A DNA stretch of 64,000 nt, taken from NCBI RefSeq assembly GCF_016909155.1, contig NZ_JAFBFG010000001.1, positions 124,001 through 188,000 of the forward strand, given 5' to 3'. This DNA comes from Chryseomicrobium aureum (GTDB taxonomy: Bacteria; Bacillota; Bacilli; Bacillales_A; Planococcaceae). This document shows, one piece after another, positions 1-7,305 of this stretch. The notes below the pieces were generated by a model. It was not told the DNA's origin and did not search any database. It was given only the letters and a program-made list of their open reading frames with translations. Made by a program: the position numbers and the translations under genes. Each line of letters begins with the position of its first letter. The stretch's first letter is position 1.

Positions 1-120
1 TACGCCTTTTAAAGTCATATGCGGTGTGATCAACGCATAATGTGGGTCATATCGCTTTCGATATGAATTCGCAAAATCTTGAACTGCTTTTGATGGAAAT
101 GCAACGATACCGAATTTCAT
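1..120 (-). CDS. yjcG: YjcG-like 2'-5' RNA ligase family protein (3' part outside window)
   Basis: The first 40 codons of a minus-strand gene are visible; the rest lies beyond the left edge. The start ATG (118-120) follows a GGAGGG ribosome site. The fragment contains H34-M-T36-L, the first HxT motif expected in the 2H phosphoesterase/2'-5' RNA ligase superfamily, preceded by a short hydrophobic strand (residues 3-8). YjcG followed by a YjcH esterase-like gene is the order known from B. subtilis, and yjcH lies just upstream here on the same strand, so the two are probably co-transcribed. The substrate is unknown. The second HxT motif cannot be seen because of the truncation. Confidence 0.8.
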   Translation of the reverse strand, partial: MKFGIVAFPSKAVQDFANSYRKRYDPHYALITPHMTLKGV

Positions 121-173
121 AGTCGATCCCTCCATATCTTATGGTTCTTTTATTAGTATACCAAATAATTTGT

Positions 174-893
174 CTATTTCGTATAATTCATCAAGATTGC
201 CCGATTCATATCTTTTTGCCATGTCTTCCATGTATGTCCACCAGATTGTTCTTCATAACGATAGGTGAATCCTTTGTCTTCAAATAGTGTTGATAATTCG
301 CGGTTGTCTTCTAAAAAGTTCTTTTCGACACCATCACCTGTAGCAACAGCTGTTTCATCAAGACCGATTACATGATCAATGCTGAAATGAGTCGCCGAAG
401 TATTTTTCACAGTTTCTAAAACAGCATCGTTTACATAAGGAGAGTGCAGAATTACTTTTCCGAATGTATGGGGATATGAACATGCCGTCATTAAGGAGAC
501 CGTTGCTGCTAATGAATCACCAATTAATCCTCTACCCATGCCAATTTGATAGGTTGGAAACTGTTCATCCAAATAAGGTACAAGCTCCTGTGCCAGAAAT
601 CTCATGTAAGCTTTGTTTTGATCACCATTTGGATGGTATTTCGACCGTCGATCTTTTACGTTTTCATAAGGAACGCCTACAACAATCAAGTTTTCAATTT
701 CTTCTTCATGCAATAATTCATCGACTACACGAGAAATACGGCCTAGCTGAAAGTAATCTTTCCCGTCTGAAGCTATCAATAGTGAATATTTATATAAAGG
801 TGAATAAGTAGCTGGAAGATAGACTAGTAGCGACACTTCTTGTTGGAGTGCTTCGCTATATAGTGATCTTTCTTCGATTTTTCCTCTTTCCAT
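174..893 (-). CDS. yjcH: YjcH-like putative esterase (alpha/beta hydrolase)
   Basis: This encodes a 239-residue esterase D/enterochelin-esterase-like hydrolase. A G-D-S-L-A-A nucleophile elbow sits near residue 128, and a late G-G-H-T-W near residue 219 supplies the likely catalytic histidine. There is no signal peptide, so a cytoplasmic enzyme is expected. I chose the ATG at 893 because GGAG stands 7 bases before it; an in-frame TTG ten codons upstream has poorer spacing. Length and position next to yjcG match B. subtilis YjcH (about 240 residues). The physiological substrate is not known. Confidence 0.82.
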   Translation of the reverse strand: MERGKIEERSLYSEALQQEVSLLVYLPATYSPLYKYSLLIASDGKDYFQLGRISRVVDELLHEEEIENLIVVGVPYENVKDRRSKYHPNGDQNKAYMRFLAQELVPYLDEQFPTYQIGMGRGLIGDSLAATVSLMTACSYPHTFGKVILHSPYVNDAVLETVKNTSATHFSIDHVIGLDETAVATGDGVEKNFLEDNRELSTLFEDKGFTYRYEEQSGGHTWKTWQKDMNRAILMNYTK

Positions 894-980
894 CGTCTCA
901 CTCCATTCGTACGTTGTATTCAAATTGTATCAAATCCTCACAAAATAGTATAATGGATGAACAATTAGGAGGTTAGAATT

Positions 981-1571
981 ATGGATTCAAATTCACAACG
1001 CACACGTGTCCATTCCGACACGGTCTACCAAGCAACGAAAGATGCATTAAATCGTCGAGGCGTGACAATTGAGGATATTGCGAAAATCGTCTATGAAATG
1101 CAACTCCCATATAATGATGGATTTACTATGGAACACTGCGAAGAATCGGTCAAATCGGTTTTAAAAAAGCGTGAAATGCAACATGCCATTTTAGTAGGGA
1201 TTGAATTGGACGAACTAGCGGAAAAGAAAATGTTGTCTGAACCGCTACAATCAATCGTCGAAAGCGATGAAGGGTTGTTTGGAGTAGATGAAACGATTGC
1301 TCTAGGTTCTGTCTTCACATACGGAAGTATCGCTGTAACGACTTTCGGCCATTTGGATAAAAATAAAATTGGAATCATCTCTCAGCTTGATACAAAAGCA
1401 GGGGAGCAAGTTCACACATTTTTAGACGATTTAGCAGCAGGTGTAGCAGCAAGCGCGGCTTCTCGAATTGCACATAGAACGCGTGATCTTGAGGAACAAA
1501 ATGAGACGTTCCGTGATATCACACCAGAAGAGACAGCGCCAGAATCAAAAATTGATGGGGCTACAACTTAG
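981..1571 (+). CDS. yutG: YutG-like phosphatidylglycerophosphatase A family protein
   Basis: This 196-residue cytoplasmic protein resembles B. subtilis YutG. Recognisable stretches are GVTIEDIAKIVYEMQ, the KREMQHAILVGIELD region, SEPLQSIVESDEGLFGVDE, and a C-terminal HTFLDDLAAGVAASAASR helix. The family is annotated as PgpA-like (phosphatidylglycerophosphate to phosphatidylglycerol), but that activity is inferred from the family and not visible here. The start ATG follows TTAGGAGGTTAG. About 25 residues after the conserved domain form a charged tail. The stop codon TAG (1569-1571) lies inside the boundary sequence of the repeat that follows, so the tail may be partly repeat-derived. Confidence 0.7.
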   Translation: MDSNSQRTRVHSDTVYQATKDALNRRGVTIEDIAKIVYEMQLPYNDGFTMEHCEESVKSVLKKREMQHAILVGIELDELAEKKMLSEPLQSIVESDEGLFGVDETIALGSVFTYGSIAVTTFGHLDKNKIGIISQLDTKAGEQVHTFLDDLAAGVAASAASRIAHRTRDLEEQNETFRDITPEETAPESKIDGATT

Positions 1572-1575
1572 ATTT

Positions 1576-1747
1576 AGATGTGGAGCCGACTGTTCAGAAA
1601 TAGTGCAAAGTGAGACGTTGAGCTCCACTACGGGGCTGCTTTCCGTGGGCGCTGCGAGAGCTTCCTCGTCGCGGGCTCCTGCGGGATCTCACGACAGACT
1701 GGAATCCCACTGGAGTCAACCCCTCCATTCCACTCAACTTTACTTTA
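1576..1747 (+). repeat. Type A intergenic repeat, unit 1 of a 172-bp tandem
   Basis: This first complete unit begins AGATGTGGAGCCGACTGTTC and ends CTCAACTTTACTTTA. It is nearly identical to the unit that follows directly. Inside are GTTGAG...CTCAAC ends, a GGGGCTG near the left and CAACCCC near the right, and nested short palindromes (GGGCTCCTGCGGG, GCTGCGAGAGC), so the transcript could fold into a long hairpin. It is richer in G and C than the surrounding genes. No credible protein is encoded. Related copies in the opposite orientation lie at 38.4-39.0 kb. Confidence 0.9.
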
Positions 1748-1919
1748 AGATGTGGAGCCGACTGTTCAGAAATAGTGTAAAGTGAGACGTTGAGCTCCAC
1801 TACGGGGCTGCTTTCCGTGGGCGCTGCGAGAGCTTCCTCGTCGCGGGCTCCTGCGGGATCTCACGACAGACTGGAATCCCACTGGAGTCAACCCCTTCAT
1901 TCCTCTCAACTTTACTTTT
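1748..1919 (+). repeat. Type A intergenic repeat, unit 2 of the tandem (partial third start at 1920)
   Basis: This second 172-bp unit differs from unit 1 at only a few positions (for example GTGTAAAG for GTGCAAAG, and CCCCTTCATTCC for CCCCTCCATTCC). At 1920, exactly one period later, a third unit begins (AGATATGGAGAGCGCAAC) but stops after about 20 bases. The tandem fills the convergent gap between the yutG-like gene and the nuclease gene. Confidence 0.9.
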
Positions 1920-1955
1920 AGATATGGAGAGCGCAACTCTATAGTAAACCTAGAT

Positions 1956-1992
1956 AAAAGGAGTTTCTCAAAATTCGAGAAACTCCTTTTTT
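1956..1992. terminator. Bidirectional rho-independent terminator
   Basis: A 14-bp stem (AAAAGGAGTTTCTC / GAGAAACTCCTTTT) with a 7-base loop is followed by T residues on both strands. It separates the rightward yutG-like gene plus repeats from the leftward nuclease gene. Confidence 0.85.
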
Positions 1993-2009
1993 GGATGTAA
2001 TCCGCTAGT

Positions 2010-2699
2010 TTATTGTTGAGATTTTCGGAAACCAGCATCTCGGGCTTCTTGCTCAGAACAAAACCATTCTTCAGGATTCGTCTGTGAATAAAATCGTCCA
2101 TCAGGCACATGATAGATTTTTTCACCTTGACGATTAATGTTTCCTTTAATCATGCATTCTGAACCTTGCTGGTCATAACTTGCTGCATCAAAACCACGAT
2201 CCGTTACATAATAATCGTACTCCCAAATACCAATGCCTTGTTCTCTAGCTTCTTGTTGCTCTGCTTCAAGTGCATCTAAGTGTCGAGTGCTTGGCGGGTA
2301 GACATAGGCTACACGTGCTAGTCCGGCAGCAATTAAGGCATCTTGTACGCGCTCGCCATCTGCATACACATAGGCGAGCAGCCGCCCATAATCATCGTAT
2401 TGATTCCCAATATCTAGCTCTATAGTCAGCTCTTTTCCCTCTAAGAGTTCCGCATTGAGCAACTTTGCTTCTTCACCAAAAGGCTGTTTTCCCAATCGAG
2501 GATGATTGGTTTCAGGGGTATCCACTAACAAATAACGTACCGTTTCTTCTTTACCATTCCATATAATGCGAATCGTATCTCCATCGACGACCTCTACCAG
2601 TTCCGCTGAGGATTGTTCGACTGGCTCATCAAAAAATGTGCACCCACTAACAAATAGGGTCACTAAGAGCAAAAAGCCATATTTCCAAATTAGTTTCAT
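2010..2699 (-). CDS. Thermonuclease (SNase-like) family lipoprotein
   Basis: This is a 229-residue predicted secreted lipoprotein nuclease. An N-terminal membrane segment ends in a lipobox (FVSG-C near residue 20). The staphylococcal-nuclease fold follows, with VVDGDTIRI, the VRYLLVDTPE strand carrying Arg and Asp/Glu active-site residues, and DDYGRLLAYVY with the second Arg. A C-terminal module (CMIKGNIN...YHVPDGRFY...EEWFC...GFRKS) with two cysteines is common on such exported nucleases. I chose the ATG at 2699 because AGGTGA lies 6 bases upstream; a GTG three codons earlier is less well placed. It probably degrades extracellular nucleic acid at the membrane surface. Confidence 0.88.
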   Translation of the reverse strand: MKLIWKYGFLLLVTLFVSGCTFFDEPVEQSSAELVEVVDGDTIRIIWNGKEETVRYLLVDTPETNHPRLGKQPFGEEAKLLNAELLEGKELTIELDIGNQYDDYGRLLAYVYADGERVQDALIAAGLARVAYVYPPSTRHLDALEAEQQEAREQGIGIWEYDYYVTDRGFDAASYDQQGSECMIKGNINRQGEKIYHVPDGRFYSQTNPEEWFCSEQEARDAGFRKSQQ

Positions 2700-2732
2700 A
2701 GTTATCACCTGCTCAAGAATACCATACGATTA

Positions 2733-2762
2733 AAACAAAAAGACACCCTTAGGAGTGTCTTT
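2733..2762 (-). terminator. Terminator overlapping the end of the 49-residue peptide gene
   Basis: On the minus strand AAAGACAC, a short loop and GTGTCTTTTTGTTTT form a rho-independent terminator. The stop codon of the small gene (2749-2751) lies in the loop, so translation ends inside the hairpin. Confidence 0.75.
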
Positions 2763-2898
2763 GTAAATCATCTGATTCGTCTAGTTGCGAAAAGTAGATA
2801 AATTGCTCTTCTTCAAGTTCTAACATGCGATCTTTATTTAGTCCAAGTGAAATAGGACCTGTAAATACTTCTTCCCACCAGTTTCTCGTTTCGTTCAT
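2749..2898 (-). CDS. Small acidic protein of unknown function (49 aa)
   Basis: This short reading frame of 49 codons has a near-ideal ribosome site (AGGAGGAAATACG before ATG at 2898) and its own terminator. The product starts MNETRNWWEEVFTGPISLG and continues with a run of acidic residues (LEEEQFIYFSQLDESDD). It has no membrane segment or signal peptide and I recognise no family. The ribosome site, good codon use and a terminator fitted to its stop argue that it is real. It may be co-transcribed with the nuclease gene about 50 bp downstream if the terminator is leaky. Confidence 0.65.
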   Translation of the reverse strand: MNETRNWWEEVFTGPISLGLNKDRMLELEEEQFIYFSQLDESDDLQRHS

Positions 2899-3039
2899 CG
2901 TATTTCCTCCTATTCATACATCTATTTTATATCTTGTTATTGGTATATGTAGTTGTCTGAAAATTACCCCTAAAAGTTACAAATTAAACGCTGAATGCTT
3001 AAAAATAAGTCCAAAGACTTAGGAGTGAATGTTGATTCA

Positions 3040-3068
3040 TTGTATGCAATGAAAATTACTCGTATACT
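3040..3068 (+). promoter_or_regulatory. Candidate sigma-A promoter for the aldehyde dehydrogenase gene
   Basis: TTGTAT, a 17-bp spacer and TATACT lie about 30 bp before the start codon. The -10 is good and the -35 moderate. An imperfect inverted repeat (TGAATG...TCATTG, 3026-3042) overlaps the -35 and could be an operator. Confidence 0.55.
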
Positions 3069-3097
3069 AAAAATAAGACCAAGACGGGAGGAATACG

Positions 3098-4486
3098 ATG
3101 AATTTCACAGAACAACAAGTGAGCCAGTGGATCAAAGAACAGCAATTCAAAGTATACAAAGGTGAGACGAAACCAGTAGAATTTCGATTAGAACAGCTTG
3201 ATTTATTAAAAAGTGCTATTAAGAAATTTGAATCTTCCATAGTAGAAGCGCTCTATAAAGATTTACGAAAGGGAGAGTTTGAGGCATACATAACAGAAAT
3301 CGGTATTATATATGAATCTATTTCGTATATGAAGAAAAACTTAGCAGAATGGGTAAAGCCTCAAGCGGTTAAAACACCAACAGTGTTACAGCCTGCGAAA
3401 AGTTATACCGTACGTGAACCATATGGAAGTTGCTTAATCATCGCCCCGTTTAACTATCCGTTCCAACTTGTCATGGAGCCTTTGATTGGTGCTATTGTTG
3501 GGGGGAACACTGCGATTGTGAAGCCTTCCGAAGCCACTCCTCATGTTGCAGAAGTGGTTAAACTATTAATAGAAGACACGTTTTCACCGGATTATATTCG
3601 TGTAGTTGAAGGTGAAAAAGAGGAAACTTCCGTTTTGATTCATGCTCCCTTTGATTTAATCTTTTTCACGGGAAGTGTGCAAGTAGGAAAAGTGGTTATG
3701 AAAGCAGCAGCTGAGAGATTGACGCCTGTAGTTCTTGAGCTAGGTGGAAAATCACCTGCAATTGTAGACCATACTGCTAATCTTGATGTTGCAGCTAAGC
3801 GCATAGTGTGGGGTAAGTTCATGAATTCAGGTCAGACCTGTGTGGCACCGGATTATCTGGTCATTCATGAGAATGTGAAAGAGGCGTTCATTCAAAAAGT
3901 GAAAGAGACGATTGCCACTTTCTATGGAGACAATGTACAAACTAGTCAAGACTTCAGTCGGATCGTCAATACAAAACAGTTTGATCGTTTAGAAGCATTA
4001 CTAGAAAAATCTCGTGAAGATTTGATTCATGGAGGAGCTACAGATCGAGAAGATCTTTATATCGAGCCTTCATTGTTTGAAGTGGACAGTTTTGAACACG
4101 CGTTGATGGAAGATGAGTTGTTTGGTCCATTACTGCCAATTTTGACGTATTCAGATTTAAGCAGAGCCATCTACGACATTCGCAAACTACCTAAACCTCT
4201 TGCTGCTTACTTCTTTAGTGAGCATGAGCGGGCTCAAGATTATTTTGTCGAAGCATTCCCGTTTGGTGGAGGCTGTATCAACGATACGATTTCCCATGTA
4301 GGGAGCGTCAGTCTTCCATTTGGAGGAGTAGGCACATCTGGAATGGGTGCGTATCACGGAAAAGCAAGCTTTGATCAATTTACACATCAAAAGTCTATTT
4401 TCAAAAAGAGCACGAAACTTCCTATGAATTTGTTGTATCCACCATACAGATCGAAAGTTAAATTAGTGCGCTCAGTTTTGAAATAA
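3098..4486 (+). CDS. Aldehyde dehydrogenase (class 3-like, AldX/YwdH type)
   Basis: This is a 462-residue NAD(P)-dependent aldehyde dehydrogenase. Visible motifs are the PFNYPFQLV substrate-channel region, the cofactor strand with FFTGSVQVGK, the general base in ELGGKSP (Glu near residue 214), and the catalytic cysteine in SGQTCVAPDY (near residue 248). The length and the absence of an N-terminal extension fit the short class 3/fatty-aldehyde group that includes B. subtilis YwdH. GGGAGG precedes the ATG. It is monocistronic, with a promoter upstream and a terminator immediately downstream. The likely role is oxidising medium- or long-chain aldehydes; the exact substrate is not shown. Confidence 0.9.
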   Translation: MNFTEQQVSQWIKEQQFKVYKGETKPVEFRLEQLDLLKSAIKKFESSIVEALYKDLRKGEFEAYITEIGIIYESISYMKKNLAEWVKPQAVKTPTVLQPAKSYTVREPYGSCLIIAPFNYPFQLVMEPLIGAIVGGNTAIVKPSEATPHVAEVVKLLIEDTFSPDYIRVVEGEKEETSVLIHAPFDLIFFTGSVQVGKVVMKAAAERLTPVVLELGGKSPAIVDHTANLDVAAKRIVWGKFMNSGQTCVAPDYLVIHENVKEAFIQKVKETIATFYGDNVQTSQDFSRIVNTKQFDRLEALLEKSREDLIHGGATDREDLYIEPSLFEVDSFEHALMEDELFGPLLPILTYSDLSRAIYDIRKLPKPLAAYFFSEHERAQDYFVEAFPFGGGCINDTISHVGSVSLPFGGVGTSGMGAYHGKASFDQFTHQKSIFKKSTKLPMNLLYPPYRSKVKLVRSVLK

Positions 4487-4489
4487 CAA

Positions 4490-4522
4490 AAAGCTAGTCC
4501 GAAATTCATTCGGACTAGCTTT
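4490..4522. terminator. Bidirectional terminator between convergent genes
   Basis: A 14-bp perfect stem (AAAGCTAGTCCGAA / TTCGGACTAGCTTT) with a 5-base loop has T-rich sequence on the plus strand and TTTTTG on the minus strand. The stop codon of the leftward kinase gene (4515-4517) lies within the right arm. Confidence 0.9.
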
Positions 4523-6107
4523 CTTCATTTTCAGGAGGGGATACTTTTTTGAAGTGTAGGAAGAAGGTCGTTCCTTTTCCTAATACAGAATCCACTTCAA
4601 TTTTCCCGTTTACATCTGCCATGATCTTTTCACTGATTAACATGCCAAGGCCCGTTCCTTCCGCCTTAGTCGTATAAAACGGATTGTAGAGATTTTCTAA
4701 AACTTCCTCCGTCATTCCTGTGCCCGTATCTCGAATCACGACGATATAATCTTCATGATTCTTTGAATAGCTATAAATATGAATCTCACCAGAACTTTCA
4801 ATAGATTCAATAGCATTTTTAATAATATTTATAAATACTTGTTTAACATGGGATTCATCTCCCCGTAACCACATGTGATGCGCGTTCCACTTATGGTGGA
4901 GTTTGATTGATGAAGAATCTAAGTTTGGTCCAAATAAACTTACTACATCGTTTAATACAGATCTTAAAAAGAATCGTTCATTTAACGAAGGAGAGGGTTT
5001 AGAGAGTTGTAAAAATTCACTCACGATGTATTCGATCCGCTTGATTTCACTTTCAATCAATTTCGTATAGCGGTAACTGGGTGAGTTTTTATCTGAATTC
5101 ATCATTTGAATGAAGCCAGATATAACTGTCATCGGGTTCCGAATTTCATGGGCAACACCCGCCGCAATTTCACCAGCTAATTGCAGTTTTTCTGTTTGCA
5201 ATTTCAATTTTTCAGTCTCTTTTTTAAAACTAATGTCTCTGGAAATTACAGACATTGCAATGATTTTGCCGCGTTTATCATGAATTGGAGACAGTGTGAG
5301 CAGGACGTCAATCATTTTGCCATCTTTTCTCATATCTGTTGTTTCAAAATGAAAGACATTTCCTTGACGAATCTTTTCAGTCCGTTCTCTAGCGGCAGCC
5401 TCAGATTCTTGTGACACAAAAAAGATTTCGCGACCGAGAAGTTCTTCTCTTGAGTAGCCATACAATTCTTCGAAAGCAGGGTTCAAGTCGATTAAACGGT
5501 TTGAAAGGTCGAACACGGCAATGCCGTCTTTTGCAGTATCAAAAAATAATCGTAAATAGCCATCTTGACTCAATAGCTGATTTTTCATCAAACTGTTTTG
5601 AGAATTGATAGACTGAAGAATCTTTCTCTCGACCCACATATAGAGGATCGTTGTACTCAACAACATGAAGAAAAAGAACAATACCAGTTCAACATCATGC
5701 CGTGACAGTTGATTGGAGAAATTGCTTGAAAGCTGAGTAAAGATAAAAAATAGTTCTACATATGTAACCGCGATAACAAGGAAAATGACAGGGAAGACTT
5801 GAAAAAATGTCGCGATGAATATCGGATACGCTAGAAAAATCACATAAGAATATGTCATTTCAGTTGTATACTCGAGCATGATGTAACAATTCAGTGTCAA
5901 AATAAACAAATACGGGGCCCAGTTGGGTAATTTCTTTAATCGAATCAGTGCGACTAAAAAACAAACGTAAATAATAGAATAAATATAAAAATAAATGGAA
6001 TGTATTTGAGAATGAAAAAGTGCAAATATCGTATGAATGATAACAAATATACAAATTAGACTCGCAAAATAGCGAATGCGAAGCTGTAGTTGACGCTGTT
6101 TATCCAT
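4515..6107 (-). CDS. PAS-domain membrane sensor histidine kinase (sporulation-kinase-like)
   Basis: This 530-residue histidine kinase has five or six N-terminal membrane segments (about residues 12-160). A PAS domain follows (about 186-296, FDTAKDGIAVFDLSNRLIDL onward), then the phosphoacceptor helix with H320 in VAHEIRNP and an ATPase domain with N431 in IIKNAIES, D460TGTG and the G2 box EGTGLGM (about 483-489). The AGEIAAGVAHEIRNPMTVISGF stretch is typical of Spo0F-directed kinases (KinB/KinE type). No response-regulator gene is adjacent, so it is an orphan kinase, as phosphorelay kinases usually are. AAAGGAGG precedes the ATG. The signal sensed is unknown. Confidence 0.88.
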   Translation of the reverse strand: MDKQRQLQLRIRYFASLICIFVIIHTIFALFHSQIHSIYFYIYSIIYVCFLVALIRLKKLPNWAPYLFILTLNCYIMLEYTTEMTYSYVIFLAYPIFIATFFQVFPVIFLVIAVTYVELFFIFTQLSSNFSNQLSRHDVELVLFFFFMLLSTTILYMWVERKILQSINSQNSLMKNQLLSQDGYLRLFFDTAKDGIAVFDLSNRLIDLNPAFEELYGYSREELLGREIFFVSQESEAAARERTEKIRQGNVFHFETTDMRKDGKMIDVLLTLSPIHDKRGKIIAMSVISRDISFKKETEKLKLQTEKLQLAGEIAAGVAHEIRNPMTVISGFIQMMNSDKNSPSYRYTKLIESEIKRIEYIVSEFLQLSKPSPSLNERFFLRSVLNDVVSLFGPNLDSSSIKLHHKWNAHHMWLRGDESHVKQVFINIIKNAIESIESSGEIHIYSYSKNHEDYIVVIRDTGTGMTEEVLENLYNPFYTTKAEGTGLGMLISEKIMADVNGKIEVDSVLGKGTTFFLHFKKVSPPENEES

Positions 6108-6219
6108 AGTAGCCTCCTTTCAGAGTAGTAGAATGATGCTACAAGAAGTGTAGCAGGAATTATATCGGTTGACTATACGTTCTGGTATGATTGGAGAAGC
6201 AACGAATGGAGGGTACGTC

Positions 6220-7245
6220 ATGAAAAAAGTATATGTATTACTTGAAGAATTAGTTACAATTCCAAGTCCAACGGGTTATACAAATAAAATCATGGGATGG
6301 GTTACTACCTATTTGAAGGAATTAGACTATGAAATTGAACATACAAATAAAGGATCCTTATTAATCAAACTTCCTGGAGAAAATACAACACAGGCGCGTC
6401 TACTTACGGCTCATGTAGATACTTTAGGGGCGATGGTGAAAGAAGTGAAGTCTGATGGACGTTTGAAACTCACTAAGGTGGGTGGCTTTATATGGAACTC
6501 TGTTGAAAACGAAACATGTACCATTCATACTCGGGACGGTAAAGAATATTCTGGAACGATTTTAATGCATCAATCATCCGTTCATGTTTATACAAAATCG
6601 GGTCAAACCGAACGTTCGGATGACACTATAGAAGTGCGTCTGGATGAAGTCGTGACTTCTCGTCAAGATACTGAAAATCTTGGAATAGCTGTAGGCGATT
6701 TCGTCAGTTTTGCACCACGCTTCACGAAGACAGCCTCTGGATTCATTAAATCACGTCATCTAGACGATAAAGTGAGTGTTGCATTACTCCTCACATTAGC
6801 TGAAACGTTACAAGGCAAAAAGCTACCGGTCGATACCTATTTTTATATATCTACAAATGAGGAAATCGGCTACGGCGGTAACTCGTCAATCCCTGCTAAA
6901 GTACAGGAATATCTTGCTGTAGACATGGGGGCACTTGGAGATGGTCAATCTTCAGATGAGTATACGGTCTCGATCTGTGCAAAAGACGGCTCTGGTCCCT
7001 ATCATTACGAATTCACTTCTCACCTCATTAATTTGGCAAAAGAAAACGACATACCTTATAAAGTAGATATCTATCCTTATTATGCTTCTGATGCCTCTGC
7101 TGCTGTGTCTGCAGGTGTGGACGTGAAGCATGCATTGTGTGGTGCAGGTATTGAATCTTCACATGCGTATGAACGAACTCATGAAAAATCTATCACAGCA
7201 ACGTATCAACTCCTAGAAAAGTATTGTCTCTCACCATTAGTGTAA
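6220..7245 (+). CDS. M42 family metallopeptidase (aminopeptidase/endoglucanase-like)
   Basis: This encodes a 341-residue cytoplasmic M42 aminopeptidase. Expected metal ligands are visible: His in TAHVDTLG, Asp in SRHLDDK, the NEEIGYGG glutamate pair, Asp in VDMGA, and a terminal His in SSHAYERTH. It resembles B. subtilis YhfE more than YsdC or YtoP in the SVENETCTIH and IESSHAYERTH regions. I chose the ATG at 6220 because GGAGGG precedes it by 6 bases; an in-frame TTG 51 bases upstream lacks such a site. It probably trims peptides for amino-acid recycling. Confidence 0.88.
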   Translation: MKKVYVLLEELVTIPSPTGYTNKIMGWVTTYLKELDYEIEHTNKGSLLIKLPGENTTQARLLTAHVDTLGAMVKEVKSDGRLKLTKVGGFIWNSVENETCTIHTRDGKEYSGTILMHQSSVHVYTKSGQTERSDDTIEVRLDEVVTSRQDTENLGIAVGDFVSFAPRFTKTASGFIKSRHLDDKVSVALLLTLAETLQGKKLPVDTYFYISTNEEIGYGGNSSIPAKVQEYLAVDMGALGDGQSSDEYTVSICAKDGSGPYHYEFTSHLINLAKENDIPYKVDIYPYYASDASAAVSAGVDVKHALCGAGIESSHAYERTHEKSITATYQLLEKYCLSPLV

Positions 7246-7246
7246 C

Positions 7247-7275
7247 TTGCTATATACGGCAAAAATACGTATGAT
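7247..7275 (+). promoter_or_regulatory. Candidate sigma-A promoter for prfC
   Basis: TTGCTA and TATGAT are separated by 17 bp, starting just after the stop codon of the M42 peptidase gene and ending about 30 bp before the prfC start. Confidence 0.55.
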
Positions 7276-7305
7276 TAGATAGGCAAAAATGAAGGAGAAT
7301 ATACA

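Noticed and set aside
1594-2125. Open frames inside the 172-bp repeats on both strands
   Set aside because: They lack ribosome sites, repeat with the DNA period, and give near-identical low-complexity peptides. They are by-products of the repeat.
3026-3043. FadR-like box (TGAATG-TTGAT-TCATTG) over the aldehyde dehydrogenase -35
   Set aside because: Only about 12 of 16 specified positions match, much weaker than the fadH box. Kept as a possible operator of unknown type.
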